Positions 17,465 to 26,785 of a stretch of DNA of 64,000 bases are shown one piece after another. Numbering within the stretch: the first letter of the stretch is position 1; each line of letters opens with the position of its first letter. A program made the translations under genes and the position numbers. Under the pieces are notes generated by a model. It had not been told where the DNA came from. It searched no databases and saw nothing but the letters and a program-made list of their open reading frames with translations. This DNA comes from Chloroflexota bacterium (GTDB lineage: Bacteria; Chloroflexota; Dormibacteria; Dormibacterales; Dormibacteraceae): the NCBI GenBank assembly GCA_005882115.1, contig VBEG01000020.1, positions 1 through 64,000 of the forward strand, read 5' to 3'.

Positions 17465-18935
17465 CGTAGCCGAAGATGATCTCGTCGATCAGCCGCTCGA
17501 CCGGCGCCAGGTCGTCGGTAAAGACCTGGCCGTGATACGGCGAAACACGTAGCCGGCCATCGTTGATCACGCTGCGCGCCACGTCTTGGGCCAGCGGCTC
17601 GGAGATCAGGCCGAGGTTGTGCTGCACGTCTTCGATGGTCGTCGGCTCCATCGTCCCGTACACGAGCGTGTTGCTGAATGCCGGCACGTCGACGAGGAAC
17701 ACGTTCGGATACACCGCGGCCATCGTGCTCGCCAGCGCGTCGACGAGTCGGTAATCGCTTGCCGTCCTTCCCGCGTTTACGACCGCCACGCCACCTGGAG
17801 TGAGGTGGTCGCGGACCTCGCTGAAGAACTCGCGCGTCGTGAGGTGGAATGGGATGTAGGGCTGGCGGTAGGCATCCATCACGATGACGTCGTACTTCGC
17901 GGCTTGGGTGTCCAGCCAGTAGCGCGCGTCTGCAACGACCGGATGCACGTTCGGCTCATCGAGGTGAAAGTAGCGATGGGCAACGGCCAGGATGTCGGGA
18001 TCGATCTCCACGCCTGTGATCTGCACGCCGTTGCCGAAGGCCGCCGTGTACTGACGCGCCGCGGTGCCGCCGGCCAGGCCGAGGATCGCAACGCTCTTGG
18101 GAGTGATCTCTGATTGTTCAGCGGGTCGGAATGAATCGGCGACGAGCATGTAGTCCCATGGCCCGCCGGTGAGCAGGCTCTGGGTGTCGTAGATCGAATG
18201 GACCGCCTCCCCCTCGTTGAGGATCAGCTCCGTCTTGGTGCCATCGCGCACGACCTGGATGTATCCGTACGCGGATTCCTTCTCGTACATCAGCTGCCCG
18301 ACCTGCGGCGGTTTGATGCCCGAGGGCAGAAAGATCCACGCCAGGATTACAGCGACGGCGAATGATGCGTAGATGCGGCGGCGCGGCCACCGCCACAGCC
18401 CCGCGACCGACACAGCGACGAGGACGAGGCCGAATCCCTCGAGGGTTGGCCGCGTGCCGTACGTCGGGATGAACCAGAACACCGGAAGAAACGTGCCCAG
18501 GATGCTTCCGGCGGTGGACAGCGCGTACACGCGGCCCGCGGTGTTGCCCCCCGTCTCCACGTCGCGCAGCAAGAGCCGGATCGCGAATGGGCTCACGCAT
18601 CCGAGCAGGATCACGGGCGCTGCAAACAGCACGACGACCGCGAGCAGCGTGCCCGCGACCAGGCCGACGCTGAGCTCCTTGAAGCCCTGTTGGGAGATCA
18701 GGAGGATCGGATAGCTGACCAGCGGGATGATGCCGATCCAGAGTCCCGCCCACGCCGTGATCTGGTAGAGGACCTCCTCGCGCGGATGCCTGTCGGCGAG
18801 CCGTCCGCCGATCACGTAGCCGGCAGACAGGTAGACGAGGATGAGCCCGATCAGGACGCCCCACACGTAGAGGCTCGTGCCGAAGTAGGGCGCCAGCAGA
18901 CGCGAGGCCCCGAACTCCACGCCGAGGGATGCCAT
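17451..18935 (-). CDS. Membrane-fused spermidine synthase-like protein
   Basis: Multi-TM N-terminal half plus VAILGLAGGTAARQYTAAFGNGVQITGVEIDPDIL and YDVIVMDAYRQPYIPFHLTTREFF. The frame stays open upstream of 18935, so the start is uncertain. Confidence 0.8.
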   Translation of the reverse strand: MASLGVEFGASRLLAPYFGTSLYVWGVLIGLILVYLSAGYVIGGRLADRHPREEVLYQITAWAGLWIGIIPLVSYPILLISQQGFKELSVGLVAGTLLAVVVLFAAPVILLGCVSPFAIRLLLRDVETGGNTAGRVYALSTAGSILGTFLPVFWFIPTYGTRPTLEGFGLVLVAVSVAGLWRWPRRRIYASFAVAVILAWIFLPSGIKPPQVGQLMYEKESAYGYIQVVRDGTKTELILNEGEAVHSIYDTQSLLTGGPWDYMLVADSFRPAEQSEITPKSVAILGLAGGTAARQYTAAFGNGVQITGVEIDPDILAVAHRYFHLDEPNVHPVVADARYWLDTQAAKYDVIVMDAYRQPYIPFHLTTREFFSEVRDHLTPGGVAVVNAGRTASDYRLVDALASTMAAVYPNVFLVDVPAFSNTLVYGTMEPTTIEDVQHNLGLISEPLAQDVARSVINDGRLRVSPYHGQVFTDDLAPVERLIDEIIFGYVTGR

Positions 18936-18985
18936 GCCGGAGATGAAGACGAGCGGCAGCAGCAGCCGCCTGCTGGAGGCGGCGT

Positions 18986-19864
18986 TCAGATTGGTTGCTC
19001 GGCGGCCCAGTTGCGCGTGGGCTCGTCCATCGGCACGGGCAGCTGGACCCGGACCTCGGCGTACATGTCGCCGGGCGGTCCGCCTTTCGGGTCCGGCATG
19101 CCAAGACCTCGCAGACGGATCTTCGTCGCGTTCTGCGTCTCGGGCGGAACCTTGAACTTGACCTGCCCACCCTTGAGCGTCGGCGCAGCGACCTCGCCCC
19201 CGCGGAGCGCGACGTGCAGCGGCACGGGCACCGCGACCCGCACGTCCTTGCCCTCACGCGTGAAAATCGGGTCAGGCGCGAGCTGCACCGTGGCCCGGAG
19301 ACCCGGCACTCGCAGCACCGTCCCTTCCTTGACGCCGGCCGGCACCTTCACCTCGACACGCCTCCCTCCCGGGAGCTCGACCGTCCGCGAGGTTCCGCTG
19401 TACACCTCCGCCAGGCTGACGGTGATGGGCGCTTCGACGTCGATCGGCTGCTGGCGCGCCCGGCCCCGGGCGTTGCCGAAGATCGAGCCGAAGATGTCGC
19501 CGAATCCCGCCCCTTCGCCGAAGAGGTCTTCAATATCGTCGGGGCTGACCGTTCGGTATTCGACCCGCTGGCCGCCGGCGTTGGGCCGGAATCCGCCGCC
19601 GCGCACAGCGCCCGGGTTGACGCCGGCGGCCTGCGCCGAGGCCCAGTTCTCGCCGAACTCGTCGTACAGCTTCCGCTTCTTCGTGTCCGAGAGCACCTCA
19701 TGGGCTTCCGACAGCTCCTTGAAGCGTGTCTCCGCCTGCTTGTCGCCGGCGTTCAGATCGGGGTGGTGCTGGCGTGCGAGCTTGCGGAAGGCGGAGGAGA
19801 TCTCCTTCTGCGTCGCCGACCGCGACACACCCAGCACCTCGTAATAGTCCTTGGTCTTAGGCAC
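18986..19864 (-). CDS. DnaJ/CbpA-like co-chaperone (no zinc-finger domain)
   Basis: J domain KDYYEVLGVSRSATQKEISSAFRKLARQHHPDLN (HPD), C-terminal peptide-binding region VEVKVPAGVKEGTVLRVPG. Confidence 0.9.
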   Translation of the reverse strand: MPKTKDYYEVLGVSRSATQKEISSAFRKLARQHHPDLNAGDKQAETRFKELSEAHEVLSDTKKRKLYDEFGENWASAQAAGVNPGAVRGGGFRPNAGGQRVEYRTVSPDDIEDLFGEGAGFGDIFGSIFGNARGRARQQPIDVEAPITVSLAEVYSGTSRTVELPGGRRVEVKVPAGVKEGTVLRVPGLRATVQLAPDPIFTREGKDVRVAVPVPLHVALRGGEVAAPTLKGGQVKFKVPPETQNATKIRLRGLGMPDPKGGPPGDMYAEVRVQLPVPMDEPTRNWAAEQPI

Positions 19865-20828
19865 CTCTACTTGTTACCCGCTTGTGGTGCTCGACGAATC
19901 CCGGGCGGCGGACGTAGCCCAGCTTCTCGTTGATGTGGAGCATGGCGGCGTTCGTGGCGTCGTTGTCGGTGCCCACGATCGGGACACCGAGGTCCACTGC
20001 CTGGCTGAGGCTCTGCAGCTTGACCGCCCGGGCGAATCCGCGCCCTCGATACTCGGGGTGGGATGCCGTGTAGCCCGTCCAGACAAGGCCGCGCACAGGC
20101 GGAAACCTGAGGTAGGACATGGCCACCGCACGGTCGTTGTCGAGCGCGATCCAGGTTCGGTCGGGACGCCGGTCGGGACCACGCATTCGACGCTCGAAAT
20201 CTTCGAGCGACTCCGTGAGGATCGGCATCGTCGACGGGATGTCCTGACGGGTGATCGAGTCGAGCTCGTAGAGCCTTTTCACCTTGTCTTCCGCGTCCCA
20301 GTCGGCCAGTGTCGTCAGCCGGATCCCGGCCGCTTCAGCCTGAGCGCGAGTGCCGGTCGCCTCGGCGCGCAGGCGCGCGCCATGCGTTTTGAGGTCGAGC
20401 TCCCACACCTTCTCCGCGCCCTCACGCTTGTAACCCAGCGCGGCGAGAGAGTCGAGCATGACGGGCTCGTCCTCGCCGCAATACGCGAGGAGGAGGCCAG
20501 GTTCCTCTGCCATCGCCCGATCCCCGATCCAGGACCACATCTCCGTCACCAGCTCCTGCTCGTGTTGCGATTGGTCCAGCCACACCTCGACCTCGCAGTG
20601 GCGCTCGGGAAGTTTTGCCCAAGGTCCGTGAATCCACCCAAGGAACGCAATCGGCTCGCCGCCGCGGTCGGCCAGAAAGCGAGCTGATTCGTACCCCGAG
20701 CGGACGCGTTCCCAGCGGTACCGCGTCAGCACCGGATCCTGGGGCAGCGACGGGTAGGCGCGCGTCATCACATCCGAGGCGAGCGCCGCGTCGTCGAGCG
20801 TTGCGGGGCGGTAGGTGACGGCTGACAC
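19857..20828 (-). CDS. GNAT-family N-acetyltransferase (probably two GNAT domains)
   Basis: VSAVTYRPATLDDAALASDVMTRAYP ... GYTASHPEYRGRGFARAVKLQSL. Confidence 0.8.
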   Translation of the reverse strand: MSAVTYRPATLDDAALASDVMTRAYPSLPQDPVLTRYRWERVRSGYESARFLADRGGEPIAFLGWIHGPWAKLPERHCEVEVWLDQSQHEQELVTEMWSWIGDRAMAEEPGLLLAYCGEDEPVMLDSLAALGYKREGAEKVWELDLKTHGARLRAEATGTRAQAEAAGIRLTTLADWDAEDKVKRLYELDSITRQDIPSTMPILTESLEDFERRMRGPDRRPDRTWIALDNDRAVAMSYLRFPPVRGLVWTGYTASHPEYRGRGFARAVKLQSLSQAVDLGVPIVGTDNDATNAAMLHINEKLGYVRRPGFVEHHKRVTSRGA

Positions 20829-20839
20829 CGAGAAAGACT

Positions 20840-21463
20840 CTATAGCCCGATGATGCGCGGCAGGATTCCGTGCTCGTCGATCTCGAGGATGCCGACCGAG
20901 GGCGATTCGTACCGGCGCATGTGGCGCGCGACCTGGAGCCAGCACCACTCAAACCATCCCGGATGCTGAGCGAGCCGGCGTGTCGCGGTGGTCGGGTTCC
21001 ACTGGTGCACTCCGCCGGGATTGAACAGGAGCATGCCATCCACTTTCCGCACGTACGCACGGTGGGTGTGCCCGAAGACGATCACGTCGGCGTGCTGGAA
21101 ACGCAGTTTCAGACTGGCTGGCAGACCGCGATGAGGCTTGAAGAAACCCAAGCTGACCGTCCACCAAAAGGTTTGTGACTCTTCGACCCAGCGGGGTCGC
21201 TGACCGTGCACCAGGACGATGCGCTTGCCCGCGACCGTCAGCTCCCGCGCGGAAGGGAGTGATTTGAGGTTCGTGTCGTGATCGCCGCGGACGGCCTCGA
21301 CCGGGGCGATGCTCGCGAGCGCGTCGAGGGTTGGGGTCGAGGTGATATCGCCCGCGTGGAGGATCAGGTCGACGCCCTGCAGGGCGGTGAACACGCGCTC
21401 GGGAAGGCGATCGAGGAACTCCGGACAGTGCGTGTCAGCGATAACTCCGATCCTGGTGGTCAC
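20840..21463 (-). CDS. Metallophosphoesterase, YfcE/MJ0936-like
   Basis: RIGVIADTHCPEFLDRLP, DLILHAGDITS, VRGDHD, VFGHTHRAYV. Confidence 0.88.
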   Translation of the reverse strand: MTTRIGVIADTHCPEFLDRLPERVFTALQGVDLILHAGDITSTPTLDALASIAPVEAVRGDHDTNLKSLPSARELTVAGKRIVLVHGQRPRWVEESQTFWWTVSLGFFKPHRGLPASLKLRFQHADVIVFGHTHRAYVRKVDGMLLFNPGGVHQWNPTTATRRLAQHPGWFEWCWLQVARHMRRYESPSVGILEIDEHGILPRIIGL

Positions 21464-21506
21464 TCTGGGCTAGCTTATCCTGAGTTCAAAACTTACTGTT
21501 TAAATG

Positions 21507-21535
21507 TTGAACTTGACAAATTGGAAAGGTATGAT
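21507..21535 (+). promoter_or_regulatory. Sigma70-type promoter for the DUF4097-like gene
   Basis: TTGAAC (21507-21512), 17-nt spacer, TATGAT (21530-21535), ATG at 21550. Confidence 0.6.
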
Positions 21536-21549
21536 TTCTAATTAGCGCC

Positions 21550-22305
21550 ATGAAAGACCTGCAACGCGAAATCTTGATCCAGGTCGCCGCCGGCACGATC
21601 TCCGCCGAGGAAGGGGCCGCCCGCCTGGAAGCCCTCGAAAGCCCGGCCCCGGCCTCCATAGCGACCGACTCGCCCGCAAGCGAGGCTGTCAGGCACGTCA
21701 AGGTGGTCTCCCGCTTCGGCAACACCGAGATCGTCGGCGACCCAAGCGTGACTTCGGCCGTCGCGGACGGCCCCCACCGCGCGCGCCAGGACGGCGACAC
21801 GCTTGTCATCGAGCAGTCGCCCGTCAACGAAGACACCTCTTTCGAGTTCAGCCGGCCCCAGGCTCGCGTGGTCGTGAACGGCTTTGAGTTCGGACGCAGG
21901 CTGGCCATCCGCATGAACCCGTCCCTGCCGCTGACGACGAACGTCCAGGCAGGCAACCTGAGGATGCAGGGTCTCAACGGCCCAATCGTGGCCGAGGTTC
22001 AGGCAGGCAACTGCAAGGTCGGCGAATTTCGAGGCCCGATCAACCTGTCCGTGATGGCGGGAAACATCGACGCGTACGGACGCATCGACTCGGGCAAGAG
22101 TTCGATCCGATGCGAGATGGGACAGGTCAAGGTGAGCCTGGCAAGGGATTCGAGTGTGCGCATCAACGCGCGTACGACGATGGGCAAGGTAGCGATCGAG
22201 GGCGACGGCATCAAGAGGGACAGCCGCGATGTCACCGTCGGCACGGGAGCCGGCACCCTCGACCTCGAATGCACGATGGGCAACATCAAGGTGAGCGTCC
22301 CCTGA
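21550..22305 (+). CDS. SHOCT-like N-terminus plus DUF4097-like beta-repeat protein
   Basis: MKDLQREILIQVAAGTISAEEGAARLEALE, then repetitive beta-rich QAGNLRMQGLNGPIVAEVQAGNCKVGEFRGPINLSVMAGNI. Confidence 0.7.
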   Translation: MKDLQREILIQVAAGTISAEEGAARLEALESPAPASIATDSPASEAVRHVKVVSRFGNTEIVGDPSVTSAVADGPHRARQDGDTLVIEQSPVNEDTSFEFSRPQARVVVNGFEFGRRLAIRMNPSLPLTTNVQAGNLRMQGLNGPIVAEVQAGNCKVGEFRGPINLSVMAGNIDAYGRIDSGKSSIRCEMGQVKVSLARDSSVRINARTTMGKVAIEGDGIKRDSRDVTVGTGAGTLDLECTMGNIKVSVP

Positions 22306-22685
22306 TGGCGCGAACCCAGGCGCGGCGCCCACCTTCGAACTGCCCGGTGTGCAATCACCGGCTGGCGCTGACCAGGCTGAGCTGCCCAGCATGCGAAACG
22401 GAGCTGTCGGGCGCATTCGCGCAGTGCGAGTTCTGCGTCCTGACCGACGAGGACCGCGAGGTGCTTCGAGTCTTCTTGGCATCGCGCGGAAACATGAAGG
22501 ACCTCGAGCGGCACCTGGGTGTGAGCTATCCGACCGCGCGAGCGCGCTTCGACGGGCTTCTCGCCAAGCTCGGCATCGAGAGGACCGCCGCTCCCGCGCC
22601 CTCGCGGGTCGAGCTGATGGAGCAGGTAGCTAGAAGAGAGATCGACATCGACGAGGCGCTGCGGCGCCTGAACACCAACGGCTGA
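22305..22685 (+). CDS. DUF2089-family protein (Zn-ribbon plus HTH-like)
   Basis: CPVCNHRLALTRLSCPACETELSGAFAQCEFCVLTDEDREVLRVFLASRGNMKDLERHLGVSYPTARARFDGLLAKLGI. ATG overlaps the preceding stop. Confidence 0.85.
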   Translation: MARTQARRPPSNCPVCNHRLALTRLSCPACETELSGAFAQCEFCVLTDEDREVLRVFLASRGNMKDLERHLGVSYPTARARFDGLLAKLGIERTAAPAPSRVELMEQVARREIDIDEALRRLNTNG

Positions 22686-22736
22686 GGAGGCAAGCGCGAT
22701 GATCCCGATGGAATCGGGTAGTCACAGGTCGGCGAC

Positions 22737-24008
22737 GTGAGCCAAGCGCAAATCGTTGACGAGGCAATTCCCTCTGCGGTCGCCCCCGCACCGCGCCCGC
22801 GTCCCTGGACCGTCCTCTCATCCAGCCCATTTCGCAAGCTCTGGATCGCGACGACTCTGTCGCTGTTCGGCGATTTTTTCAGCTACATCGCGCTCGCGTG
22901 GCTCGTCCTTCAGCTGACAGGCTCCAGCCTCGCCCTCGGCACGGTTCTCGTCGTGCAGGCGCTTCCGAGAGCGGTGCTCATGGTGGTCGGAGGCGCGCTG
23001 GCCGACCGCCTCTCGTCGCGCTTGACGATGCTCGGATCGATGGGCCTGCGCGCCACATTCGTCGCGCCGCTGGCGGTCCTTGTGCTTACGGGCCGCGTCC
23101 AGATGTGGGAGGTCTACGGGATCGCTGTCGTGTTCGGGGTCGTGGATGCGTTCTTCATGCCTGCTCGAAACTCGATCCTGCCCCGGGTTGTCGCCGATCG
23201 CGAGCTCGAGCCGGGAAACGCAGTGTTGAACGTGACGGCGCAAGCCTCCGTCATCCTCGGCCCGGTGCTCGGCGGCGTCATCGTGGCCGTGCTCGGGATC
23301 GGCTGGGCATTTGCCGGCGACGCGGCATGTTTCGTAATCGGCTTTCTGTTCATCCTGTGGCTGCCGGCGGCCGCACGCACTGCAACTGGCCAGGCACACC
23401 CCGACGGCGGACTCGGCGGACAGATCGCGGCAGGCTTCCGCTACGCCTGGGCCGACGTCGGCATCCGGGTGACCTTGATCGTCATCGCAGTCGTCGACTT
23501 CGCCGCCAACGGCGCTTTGGGCGTGGGTCTTCCGACGCTCGCGCATGGGCGATTCGGCACGGGCGCTGCCGGCCTCGGAATCCTGTTCGGCGCCTGGGGA
23601 GTGGGCGCAACCGCCGGCGCCCTCGGCTCCGGCTTGGTGCCACCGCCGCAGCGTTTTGGATGGTTGATGGTGCTCCTGTGCCTGTGGCTCGGAGTCGGAA
23701 CTGGAGTGGTCGGTCTGTTGCCTTCACTTGGGCCTGCGGCACTCGCGATGGGCCTTTGCGGCGTCGCGACCGGCGTCGTCAACACCTACGGGGTCAGCTG
23801 GCTGCAGCGCCGAACCGACCCCGCCATGCAAGGACGCGTGATGTCCATCGTGATGCTGGCCTCGATGGGATTGACGCCGGTGGCTTACGCGGCTTCGGGC
23901 ACGATCGCGGAAGTCAACCCAACCTTGCTGTTTCTGATCGCCGGAGGCCTGATGCTTCTATGCGCTGTCGGGACGGCCTCGAACCGAACAGTCCGAGCGC
24001 TGCGCTAG
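22737..24008 (+). CDS. MFS transporter (enterobactin exporter-like/MFS_3)
   Basis: 12-TM-like protein, FRKLWIATTLSLFGDFFSYIALAWLVLQLTGSSLALGTVL; GTG start. Confidence 0.85.
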   Translation: MSQAQIVDEAIPSAVAPAPRPRPWTVLSSSPFRKLWIATTLSLFGDFFSYIALAWLVLQLTGSSLALGTVLVVQALPRAVLMVVGGALADRLSSRLTMLGSMGLRATFVAPLAVLVLTGRVQMWEVYGIAVVFGVVDAFFMPARNSILPRVVADRELEPGNAVLNVTAQASVILGPVLGGVIVAVLGIGWAFAGDAACFVIGFLFILWLPAAARTATGQAHPDGGLGGQIAAGFRYAWADVGIRVTLIVIAVVDFAANGALGVGLPTLAHGRFGTGAAGLGILFGAWGVGATAGALGSGLVPPPQRFGWLMVLLCLWLGVGTGVVGLLPSLGPAALAMGLCGVATGVVNTYGVSWLQRRTDPAMQGRVMSIVMLASMGLTPVAYAASGTIAEVNPTLLFLIAGGLMLLCAVGTASNRTVRALR

Positions 24009-24014
24009 AGGACC

Positions 24015-25724
24015 CTATTTGATGCCGGCGGCGGCAAGGCCCGCCGCGTGCGCCGCGGCCGCGTCCTGGCCCGCGTCGAGCACCTGCACGGCCGCCATCG
24101 CGAACGCGTGCGCTCGATGCTGGTCGAGGTTCAGGTCGATGTTCGCGAGGGAGAACCAGGCGCAGTAGGTCTGGCGGGTGTAGGACACGTTTTCCGGCGG
24201 ACGGCTCATCGCGGCCGTCGCCCACTGAACCGCCGTGGTCACATCCTTGCCGGTCGACAGGGCCTTGAACGCACCCTGAGCCGCCGCGTGGCACGCGCTC
24301 GCTGGAGCTCCTCCCCGCTTTGCCCAGGCGAACCACTCTGCGTACGAGCGATCCTCCGCCGTCGGCCCGCTTTCGACCTTGCCGTGAGGCCCTGATTTCC
24401 TGGGTTGTTCGACGACCTGCCAGGACGACTGGGCACCGCCCGGCTGCGCCGGCTGGGCCGGTTTGGCCGGCGCGGGCGGTAGCTTCGCGACCGGTAGCTG
24501 GCCACCTGCGACCGGCGGTGCAGGAGCAGGCGCGGGCTGCGGCGCCGGCGCCGGCTGGGCGGCCGGTTGCGAGGTGGTGTGCGGAACCTGCTCCTTGGGC
24601 GAGAACCAGGTCGGCGTACCGGGTTCAGCGGCCAGGGGCACCCGCGGCGCCCAGGCCGGCACGTTGATTGCCGAGGGCGACTTGGCCTGAGGCTGGCCGG
24701 GTCCAGCGGGCTCGGCCGGTGCCTTCGGCGCCCACGCCGGACGCGAAGGCGGTCCAGGCTGCGGAGGCGCGACGGGTTGGCCTGGCGCGGGGGCCACAAT
24801 CGGGGTCGGCGGCGCCGGTGGCGCGGGAGTCTTGGTGGGCGCCGGCATGGGTTCGGCTCGCGGAGGGACCGGCGACAAGGTGGGAGGTGTGGTTTCTGCG
24901 CGCGGCTTGACGGCTGGAGCCGCGGGCACGGTGGGCGCCTGCGCGGCGGCCGCCGGCGGAGTCGCGTCGAACGAGTCAGGCCAGCTCGGGATCGCCTGGG
25001 CGGGGATGTCGGGCTCGTCGAGCTCGGAGGGTGGCGGCCAGGCCGGCATCGCGTGCTCGGTTGGCGGCTCTGGCGGCCAGATGTCTGTCTCGACCGGCGG
25101 CGCCGGCGCGGAACCGGACGCCGGCGGCCAGGTGGACTTCAGAGCATCCGCCGCCACCGCTTTCGGGGGCTCGGTGATGAGCGCCACGGTCACCTCGGCT
25201 TCGACCCCCGGCGGTTCGGCGGCCTCGGCTTCGACTGCCGGCGGTTCGGCGGCCTCGGCTTCGACTGCCGGCGGTTCGGTGGCCTCGGCTTCGACTGCCG
25301 GCGGTTCGGTGCCCTCGGCTTCGACTTCCGGCGGTTCGGTGACCATAGGCTCGTCCGCCTGTAGTTGGGCCTCGGGCGGCTCTGTTTCCTCTACACCGGC
25401 CGCGTCCGCCCCAGGAGGTTCGCTGGTGACCGCTTCGGGGATCGACTCACCGGGATCGGTCGGCACGGTCTGAGCCCATTCGGGCGGCTTATCGGCGCCG
25501 TCGCCGTTGGTCGAGGCTTCAGTCTTCGACCAGTCCGGATCGCCTTTCTCCGCGGGGACGGCATCCGCCGGCTCGGTCGGATCGGCGGCCGGACCTGCGG
25601 GCCTCGTCTGCGCCCAGACGGGTCTGGTTTCGCTGGTCGGGACGGCGCGAACGGGCTCCTCGGTCGTCTCCGAGGAGTCGGTGGGCGGAGTTGAATCGCC
25701 AGACTCGGCGGGCTCGGTCTCCAA
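24015..25724 (-). CDS. Pro/Ala/Glu-rich low-complexity protein with a small C-terminal domain
   Basis: [19 protein letters not shown] repeats; C-terminal ~110 aa [28 protein letters not shown]... of normal complexity. Confidence 0.7.
   Translation of the reverse strand: METEPAESGDSTPPTDSSETTEEPVRAVPTSETRPVWAQTRPAGPAADPTEPADAVPAEKGDPDWSKTEASTNGDGADKPPEWAQTVPTDPGESIPEAVTSEPPGADAAGVEETEPPEAQLQADEPMVTEPPEVEAEGTEPPAVEAEATEPPAVEAEAAEPPAVEAEAAEPPGVEAEVTVALITEPPKAVAADALKSTWPPASGSAPAPPVETDIWPPEPPTEHAMPAWPPPSELDEPDIPAQAIPSWPDSFDATPPAAAAQAPTVPAAPAVKPRAETTPPTLSPVPPRAEPMPAPTKTPAPPAPPTPIVAPAPGQPVAPPQPGPPSRPAWAPKAPAEPAGPGQPQAKSPSAINVPAWAPRVPLAAEPGTPTWFSPKEQVPHTTSQPAAQPAPAPQPAPAPAPPVAGGQLPVAKLPPAPAKPAQPAQPGGAQSSWQVVEQPRKSGPHGKVESGPTAEDRSYAEWFAWAKRGGAPASACHAAAQGAFKALSTGKDVTTAVQWATAAMSRPPENVSYTRQTYCAWFSLANIDLNLDQHRAHAFAMAAVQVLDAGQDAAAAHAAGLAAAGIK
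25200..25345. repeat. 30-bp tandem repeats, about 4.8 copies
   Basis: Unit tcgactgccggcggttcggyggcctcggct repeated in tandem with few mismatches. Confidence 0.85.
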
Positions 25725-25767
25725 ATCGCAGTCAGTCTAACTTCGGGATCTTGAGTTGTATCTGAGT

Positions 25768-25790
25768 AGAGCGGCGCGACGCGCCGCTCT
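25768..25790. terminator. 10-bp perfect dyad downstream of the E1-alpha gene (terminator-like, no U-tract)
   Basis: AGAGCGGCGC-GAC-GCGCCGCTCT. Confidence 0.45.
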
Positions 25791-25798
25791 AGCTCGGT

Positions 25799-26785
25799 CT
25801 AGGCAAAGACGTTTTTCAGCGCGTCCTCGGGTCGGGGATCGGGCTGCTGCTCAGCCCAGTCGGCCGCGTCCGACGCCTCCTTGTCGAGCGCCGCCTGGAC
25901 CTCCGCGGCGCTTTCCGCCGTGATCCACCCGCGCTCCACCAGCCACGCCTCAAAACGCGTGATCGGGTCGTGGCTGGCGGCCTCGCCGATCTCCTCTTTG
26001 GTCCGGTACTTGAGGTGGTTGTCCTCGGAGGTATGGGCGTTGATGCGCCAGATCTTGGCGTCAATCAGAGTCGGGCCTTCCCCGCCCCTCGCGCGGGCCA
26101 CCGCGTCGCGGGCGGCCTGGTAGGACGCGGGCACGTCCGTGCCGTCGATCGTCACGCCTCGGATCCCGTAGCCGGCCGCCCTGTCGGCGACGTTCGGGTT
26201 CGCCATCTGAAGGCGGATCGGGACCGAGATCGCGTAGCTGTTGTTCTCGCAGAGGAATACGACCGCCAACTTGTGCACCGCCGCGAAGTTGACACCCTCG
26301 TGGAACTCGCCCTGGCTCGTCGCGCCGTCGCCGAAGGTGCAAAGGGTCACCGTGTTCTCGCCCTTGAGCTTGGCGGCGTAGGCGATCCCCGCCGCCTTCG
26401 GGATCCAGCTCGCAACGACCTGAGACACCGGTGCGATGTGCAGCTTGTGATAGCTGTAGCAGCCGCCGGGGATGTTGCGGCCGGCAGACAGCGGATCGCC
26501 CGCCTTCGCGAAGACGGCCAGCATCCACTCCTTCATCGTCAGTCCGCGCACGATCGCGTTCGCGAGCCCGCGGTAATGAGGAACGAGCCAATCCTCGGAC
26601 GTCAACGCCGCCGTGGAGGCGACCTGGATGCCTTCATGTCCCCGACTCGAGCCGACGAACGGCGCGCGCCCTTGCTTCACCAGGATGTGCATGCGGTCGT
26701 CGAGCGCCTTGGCCATGCACATCCAGCGATGCAGGTTCAGGTACTCCTCACGCGTCGCGACGTCCGCACGGGTGGTCGTCGCCAT
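25799..26785 (-). CDS. TPP-dependent 2-oxoacid dehydrogenase E1 component, alpha subunit
   Basis: TFGDGATSQGEFHEGVNFAAVHKLAVVFLCENNSYAIS (TPP motif GDGxxxxG...NN). Start MATTTRADVATREEYLN; listed ORF extends upstream artefactually. Confidence 0.88.
   Translation of the reverse strand: MATTTRADVATREEYLNLHRWMCMAKALDDRMHILVKQGRAPFVGSSRGHEGIQVASTAALTSEDWLVPHYRGLANAIVRGLTMKEWMLAVFAKAGDPLSAGRNIPGGCYSYHKLHIAPVSQVVASWIPKAAGIAYAAKLKGENTVTLCTFGDGATSQGEFHEGVNFAAVHKLAVVFLCENNSYAISVPIRLQMANPNVADRAAGYGIRGVTIDGTDVPASYQAARDAVARARGGEGPTLIDAKIWRINAHTSEDNHLKYRTKEEIGEAASHDPITRFEAWLVERGWITAESAAEVQAALDKEASDAADWAEQQPDPRPEDALKNVFA

Noticed and set aside
21513-21535. TTGACA (21513-21518) as the -35 box for TATGAT at 21530
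   Set aside because: Spacer would be only 11 nt; TTGAAC at 21507 gives the expected 17 nt.
25768-25790. Canonical rho-independent terminator
   Set aside because: Perfect 10-bp stem but no U-tract on either strand; reported only as terminator-like.
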